Positions 58,287 to 64,000 of a stretch of 64,000 nt of DNA are shown piece by piece. Origin of the DNA: Ophioceras dolichostomum (Eukaryota > Ascomycota > Sordariomycetes > Magnaporthales > Ophioceraceae); NCBI GenBank assembly GCA_003049485.1, contig PYST01000182.1, forward strand, positions 1 to 64,000. Direction: 5' to 3'. The position numbers were made by a program, and so were the translations under genes. The notes beneath the pieces are model-generated. The model did no database searches, had not been told where the DNA came from, and saw only the letters and a list, made by a program, of their open reading frames with translations. Each line of letters opens with the position of its first letter. Positions within the stretch are counted from its first letter, which is position 1.

Positions 58287-61239
58287 GCAAAGCGAGCAAA
58301 GAGAACACAAGACTCTCGCTTTGCCTAGCTGAGTGATCTGTGCTCGAAGGCGCCCGGCTTCGCGATAATGAGGCTGAGCAATAGACGCACGAACGGACTG
58401 ACGGACGAACGGACTGGCGGACGAACGACACACAAGTGCATAACACTACATACCTAAGCTTTGAGGCGGCGGTAAGGGAGGCCCTTCTGCCGCTGGACAC
58501 ACACGGGCGGGCGGGTAGGCGCATAGGCGTTTTTGGGACATCGTCTTCATTGATTCCTTTTTTTTTTTTCTTATCCTGGCGGGCGCGGCGATTTGCGAGC
58601 ATACAACGACGACGGCGACGACGACGATACGCGGGTCTTTTACCTTTTGTTTCTTCTTCTACTATCGCTACTACCATTAGCTTCGTTGTATATTTCTTCC
58701 ACCATCTAGGGAGGGCCGAATACGATTCTTACACCGGGGAGGCGGTTCTTGCAGCATATTTCTCTTTTTTTTTTTGGAAGTTTTTACAAGTACAAATAAC
58801 TTTTTCAACGGCTTATGTCTTTCTTTCATCTGTTACCAACATCCATTTCGCTCCTCTTCCGTTTTACGCTCTTTTCACTGTATAAATGCATTGTTCGATT
58901 CTTGATCATGGGACATCTTTGGCTCCCCATTCAGCCCTTCGTTCTTCGCTCGCGTTCACTGCTTCTTGCCTCTACTGCCGCCTTTGCCTTCGTTTGGTCG
59001 TCCGTCTTGCTGTCTCTCGGCCGTTCTACCCACCCGATACCCTTATTTTTGGTTTGCTGCGTCTTTCTTTTTCAGTCGACAATCCCCGTGTCATGTTGTC
59101 TGGCAGGCCAGTTCGATTGACGGACATGACATAACGATGGAAGTTATAATGGTCCAAGGGTGGACCAACTCGCTCGCCCAGCTCAGTGCAGCTCGTCACG
59201 ATAAAGAGGAGGACTTACCCAAACGAAATACACACTTAACCTCACCTCGGGCGAGGCGTTCCCATTATTTCTAAGACCTACTCGCTCGTTCTATCCATGC
59301 TTACTCGGGAGTCCGACAACACGAATCTCAGCCGTTCTTCATCACTCGTTCAACCATTCGGCCGACCCCGCCAGATGCTGCTCCCGCTACCGCTCCCTCG
59401 GTGTCACCAACGCGCTTTCCACTTTTCCTGCTCACCACCTTCATTTGGTTCCTACTCCCAAAAGAGCAACTCGGTTTCTCGACGGGACGGGGTGCGCCCC
59501 GGCTGTGCTCCGGCTATCATCACTCCTTTCGCGCTCCCGTTGACTCTCTCCACACTCCATGAAGTCCGAGAACGGTAACCTGATGACCACTGACGACGTC
59601 TCTCACCGCGAGCCTCTTCTTCCACTCTTCCACACTCTTTCTACCTTCGCGCGAACGTTCGCTTTGCTCCCCTGTACAAACATTTATTCTCCCATCTTCG
59701 GCCTCTCCAAGCGCAATCATCCCTCATTTTTTGTGTCTGCCCGTTCCATCCCTTCCCACTCGTCGCTCTTTCGAACCACACACCCTCCTTAAGTCCGTCC
59801 ATCAACGCCTGTACGCCCGCTTGCCCGTCTGCACGCACTCCGTCTTCGATCCGGATGATTTCGACTACGGATAGATGCTCTCAGTTTCCCTCCTTTCGAC
59901 GAGCCCGTGTCTCTCCTTGGGAAAGCCGAGTTGCTTTGCCCGCTATCACCATTTTTTCCTACTAATCAATGACCCACTCAGTCATTCGGACACTCACTTA
60001 CTCACTTGTCTTTTCCCTCTTGTCATCGCCGCTCCCAGTCTCTGTCTGGCTACCATCTGCGCCCTAAACCCGACCAACAGGTGTTGGCGCACGTAATACG
60101 TTCTTCTGCCTCGTTCTGTTTGACCCCTTTTCGTCCTCGTCAGTGTTCGGCGGGAGGAAAAGGCTATATCTATACCTAGCTGCTGTTGCATCGGTTCAGA
60201 TTAGGTTCTCTCATCTGTGATGAGATTTTTTTTCGCTTCGTTTTCTCTTTCTTCTTCTAGTCATTATTCACGTTATAGACCGCGGCTCTCACTCCCTTCT
60301 TTCTTTTCTCTCTTTGTAAATAGCCTCGCTTATTGGATACGCGCACTAGACCACAACAATAGACCGTCTTTTGAAACATCGTTTGCCAGACTGGGCCTCT
60401 GTGGTAGGTTCGCATTCTGCTAAGAATGGACGGGTACGGAGGTAGCGGATCGTTGGGTAGATGCTGCCGTTCTGGCGGTAGAAAGACTTCCCTTCGACTT
60501 GGCTCCGTGAAGGGTCTCGGCAGGTCACTCTAAGAATCCTGAATCGGCATTCGATTCCCTTCCTTGGGCAACTCTCTCCTCCCTGTTGTCCTCTGAACTG
60601 ACACGTCGCGAGTGCCTAGGCCTCTTGAGCCAAAGCATTGTGCCGATCAACGGGGAGTCAGATGGACTCCGGGTGACTGGTTGCTTGCTTGCTTGCGCTA
60701 CCCACATGGCTTCGTTCGCTTGCCTGTGGCAGTGATGGTTGCGAACCTACCTCGACATGCCTGCTCTTCTTGCCACCGGCAGGCGCCTATGCAGATCTTT
60801 GCATACCTGAGAAGTTGAGTGAGGTTTGGCGTGACACGCTCTGTGCCACTTCGCTTCCCGTCTTGAGGAGGACTACATGTGTATGAAAGACATTCGGGTC
60901 AGGTCAAGGTAAAGTGGTCATTGGGGTCTATGGCCTGGGCTTGTTGCGTGTTTCCCTTGACAAATAACCGCTTCTTGCATGTCATCAGACATGGCGTGTG
61001 GTATAAACGCCTTACCCTTTCCTCGCCTTGTCCCCCCCCCCTCCCCCGCCTTACTCCATGTTAGGTTCCCATATCGGAAAGTCATTGACCAGAACTCCTC
61101 CTTTTTTCGCCGATTAATAATGAACTCTCTCTTTCCCCAGTCGACGCCGTCGAGAAGTAGGCCCTTCCCATCCGGTACCCTACCATACCTACCTACCTAG
61201 GTGGTCTCAGGTACCTACACATGGGCCACCTACGTCAAA
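58287..61239. other. 3 kb CT-rich convergent intergenic region, no gene seen
   Basis: Between the 3' ends of the secreted-protein gene (+) and the cyclophilin gene (-). It is strongly pyrimidine-rich on + over about 58,550-60,350, giving many short open frames with Ser/Leu/Phe composition but no domains. A TACCTA-type cluster at 61,187-61,216 sits just past the cyclophilin stop. Confidence 0.55.
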
Positions 61240-62544
61240 CTACATCTCGCCGCACTGGGCGATGATGACGTCCTGGTCAGGCACGTCCTTGCCGCGGCGG
61301 CCGGTCTTAGTGGCCTCCATCATCTTGACGAACTCCATGCCGTCGACGACCTTGCCGAACACGACGTGCTTGTCGTTCAGGAACGGCGTGGGAACGGTGG
61401 TGATGAAGAACTGCGAGCCGTTCGTGTTTGGGCCGGCATTCTGGAGATCGGAGAGAGAGGGGGGAAGAAAAACGACAAAGAAAATTCCATGGCAATTTGT
61501 TAGTTGGGTTCCTAGGTAGTTTGCTCGTGTTCGTTCTTGAGTCTCTCCATCGCCTACTCACTGATGGCGACAGAGAAGCCGCGCATCGGGAGAGCAGGGA
61601 GAGAAAGTGAGAGGGTAAAGGCCACAGGAGCAGAGGAGCCGACGTACCGCCATGGACAGCAGGCCGGGCTGGTCGTGCTTGAGGGTGAAGTTCTCGTCGG
61701 TGAAGCTCTTGGTGCCGTAGATGCAGGTCGATCCGGTCCCGTCGCCGTGGAGGAAGTCGCCGCCCTGGCACATGAAGCTCGGGATGATGCGGTGGAAGCG
61801 AGAGCCCTTGTAGCCCTGCGGCCGGCCCTGCGGGTTCCTGTGCTCCCCCGTGCAGTACTGGCGGAAGTTCTCGGCCGTCCGGGGCACGACGTCCTTGAAA
61901 AGCTCGAAAGTTATGCGCCCCAGTGGCTCGCCTGGAAAAGATAGTTGATTTTGTTTAGTATTTTTTTTGTTTAAAGTTGGTCGTGGCAACGGGGATGAGG
62001 CGCGATGGTTTTCGGCCTCGTTTTTGTGGAGGCTTGATGCTAGTGCTGGAACGGGCCTCGGCGGTGGTTGAAATCACGGCATCTCCCGGTGCATGTCTTT
62101 CGGCCGAGAAAAGACATGCACCGGGAGATGCCGTGATCCGGAGTCTCTCTCCTTCCTCCTATTGGCAGGTAGGGCGGGGAGGGGAACTTCATCAAAAGGC
62201 ATATTGCATGGTTGCGGTCGCCAGCTATTGACTCGTTGAGGAGAAAGACCTCCCGCCAGCAGACAGGATACGTGATTCTAACGTCTCGAAAATGGGCGTG
62301 GCGGGGCACATGAGGGGGACCTATCAAGTGTAAAGGTTGCTCACCTCCAAGTGTGATGTCGAAGAACACCCTGCAGAACACGCCATGTTAGCTGGTGATG
62401 GCCCAGGGTCAAGCCTCGGCTGGGTTGGCAACACAGCGTCCATGAGGCTCTGCGATTGCGGCCGGGAATTGTTCGGGAGATAAATCGGTGATCGGCAAGT
62501 ACTCACAGGGGATTGCCCGACTCCGGAAGTTCGGTTGGCGGCAT
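61240..62544 (-). CDS. cyp3: Peptidyl-prolyl cis-trans isomerase, cyclophilin H type
   Basis: Four minus-strand exons, 62507-62544, 62345-62370, 61648-61931 and 61240-61440, give 182 aa with consistent phases. The protein has VFFDITLGGEPLGRITFELF, ENFRQYCTGE, FHRIIPSFMCQGGDF, GLLSMANAGPNTNGSQFFIT and HVVFGKVVDGMEFV, and ends IIAQCGEM as cyclophilin H does. By alignment to cyclophilin A the catalytic Arg55 is Arg69, Phe60 is Phe74, Gln63 is Gln77 and His126 is His141; the cyclosporin-binding Trp121 position is Phe136. The insert GRPQGYKGS is typical of the H subfamily, which associates with the U4/U6.U5 tri-snRNP in the nucleus. Two exons of 38 and 26 bp would be easy to miss. The third intron (61932-62344) is the longest and carries a perfect hairpin. 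Confidence 0.95.
62073..62137. repeat. Perfect inverted repeat, 28-bp arms and 9-nt loop, in cyclophilin intron 3
   Basis: Arm 62073-62100 is exactly reverse-complementary to arm 62110-62137; the loop is CGGCCGAGA. Flanking bases do not pair, so the repeat has sharp ends. It lies inside an intron and would be transcribed as a strong hairpin from either strand. Confidence 0.97.
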
Positions 62545-64000
62545 GTTTGGACGTTGCTTAGCTTGGAAAGAAAAGCACCTGATTTCATATGCTGCAGGTC
62601 CAGTTAGGTTGATGACTCGAGTGCTTAGTTGCACCAGGTGGTATGTACGTTGGATGCAAAGCCGGAGTAACCGGAGGCGATGCGACGGCGATGTGGGACA
62701 ACCTAGAAGACCTGGAACGGGATTGAGCCGGAAATGGGCGCTGTGAGGATGATGATGGTGGCTCGAGACTTCCCAGTGATGAAAGATCGTGCTCTCAGCC
62801 TTGGAGCTTTGAGGTGGAGATATTTCGATACGACCTTTAAAACCCCTCCGCTGAAAAATTGGGCTCCCCAGGTCTCAATCTCCACAAAAAGCCAGATCTC
62901 GGCAGTAGCCCGCCCACTGGTTGTGACGCCGCCGCGGGGCAAACAAGCAGCAGTATGATAACGGACACTATCACCTCCACTGGCACGAGATTCCGATTCA
63001 CGGAGCATAGGGTATAAACATGATGGGCGAAGAGTACGTGGTTGCTGGCCTCCGGTTAGGTGCCGAGCTCACGGGACAGTCCGTGCTGTTATCGTGCCAC
63101 CAAGCCCTTCTAGATGTTCTGGATTGATGGGAGTGAGTAACTGGACTGGGCTGATAGTGGCAAATGTCAGGCAGCCTGGCAGCCTGGCAGCTTCGATACG
63201 CTTCGATTCGTTTTCCGGAAGACAGGCAAAAAGCACCCTAGTCATTCATTGTGAAGCATCGAATATTGCTGGTACGTACTGTGATATTCGTTATCTGGAA
63301 TCATTACGGCTGCCAAGGCGATGGCCCATCGACTCTACGACCTAAACTCAAGCGCAATTCAGCCCCGGTTGCCCAGCTTTGTCGTCGGTGAGTCTCGGCC
63401 AATGGCCGACGCAGAAGGCACACGCAAACATACCTAACCGAGACCTCCAGTTTGCTTTTGCTTGGCAAAAATACGGCCTGGAGCGAACCACGGAAAATCT
63501 ACCCGTAACGGAGCAGCATCTTTGCCGTCCTCCCTCACTCTTTGTGGGACGGGGACGATGTGGCCGAGAGAGGCTTAGAAACTTGGCGCGGAGTCGGATT
63601 TCGATCTGGCAACCCTAACCCGATTCCCATGGACTAACCCAATTGGATGTACGCATGTACATGTTATCATGAGGTCCATCCTCGTCGGCTTCGACGGCAC
63701 AACGTCTCTCCACCTGGGCGTTGCGTTCTCTGTCCCGTGTTGCCAGAAGGTGCTCTTCCGGGCACGGGGTCAAGTGTGCTTTGAGTAAGGACCACGCCAC
63801 TGGGTATACCCTCCATCACAAGCTTGGAGGGGGAGGTCCACGAGATCCAACGACCTTCGTCCAACCACACAGCGCATCACGACCTTTACCTCCACCCACC
63901 CTACCTCCAGCCTACCTACCATTTTCAAGATGTCACACGGAAAGCAAGCTGCGGCATTTTAACAGCTGGACGCAATGCTCGTAAGATGGGTCCCGGGATA
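62545..64000. other. Upstream region of the cyclophilin gene to the window end; no gene seen
   Basis: The first few hundred bases should hold the cyclophilin promoter. A tandem GGCAGCCT repeat lies at about 63,172-63,193 and a degenerate tRNA-Ser-like stretch at about 63,549-63,612. No open frame here shows a recognisable domain; a gene could start beyond the right edge. Confidence 0.5.

Noticed and set aside
57012..58433. 473-codon open frame antisense to the secreted-protein gene
   Set aside because: Shadow of a GC-rich gene with Gly/Ser repeats; the translation is Ala/Arg/Leu-rich without any motif.
63549..63612. tRNA-Ser-like stretch (GACGATGTGGCCGAG with A-box-like sequence and a later TTCGAT)
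   Set aside because: No matching 3' acceptor strand, a poor B box and no clear anticodon stem; at most a decayed remnant.
1..64000. CRISPR arrays, bacterial-type operons or riboswitches
   Set aside because: The genome is eukaryotic; the tandem repeats seen are micro- and minisatellites without spacer structure.

Overview
The window is nuclear DNA of a filamentous ascomycete, most likely a Sordariomycete. The evidence is short GT-AG introns with CTAAC/TACTAAC-like branch sites, GC-rich third codon positions, gene-poor spacers full of microsatellites and TACCTAGGTA palindromes, and fungal-type families (AbaA, fungal ELL, NmrA-like, FTA2-like). Exon coordinates were deduced by eye from splice signals, phase continuity and remembered family alignments; no search was run.

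Layout. 1-3.2 kb: a multi-exon conserved fungal protein (+). 6.0-7.9 kb: a low-complexity protein with a compact N-terminal domain (-). 9.8-11.1 kb: a class I SAM-dependent protein methyltransferase (-). 13.8-18.8 kb: a very long AbaA-type TEA/ATTS transcription factor (-) with a repeat-rich 2.7 kb upstream region. 21.5-24.5 kb: MRD1 (-), the five-RRM ribosome-biogenesis factor, sharing an 891 bp divergent promoter with a seven-exon LC8 dynein light chain (25.4-26.3 kb, +). 30.9-33.6 kb: a fungal ELL elongation factor (-). 33.6-41.4 kb: a 7.7 kb gene-free tract dense in palindromes and short tandem repeats.

41.4-44.9 kb: two decayed genes, an FTA2-like protein-kinase-like gene with two in-frame TAGs and a possible restriction-nuclease-like gene with one, separated by a minisatellite. 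48.4-53.5 kb: a compact accessory metabolic group, a cytochrome P450 (+), a SnoaL-like protein (-) and an NmrA-like oxidoreductase (+). 56.9-58.3 kb: a secreted protein whose predicted mature N-terminus is histidine. 61.2-62.5 kb: a cyclophilin-H-type peptidyl-prolyl isomerase (-) with a perfect 28-bp-arm hairpin in its third intron.

Housekeeping genes (MRD1, LC8, ELL, CypH, methyltransferase) and a developmental regulator (AbaA) flank the accessory material between about 33.6 and 58 kb. The strongest leads are the decayed kinase/nuclease pair, the hairpin, the palindrome family and the P450/SnoaL/NmrA group. No CRISPR, rRNA or convincing tRNA gene was seen.
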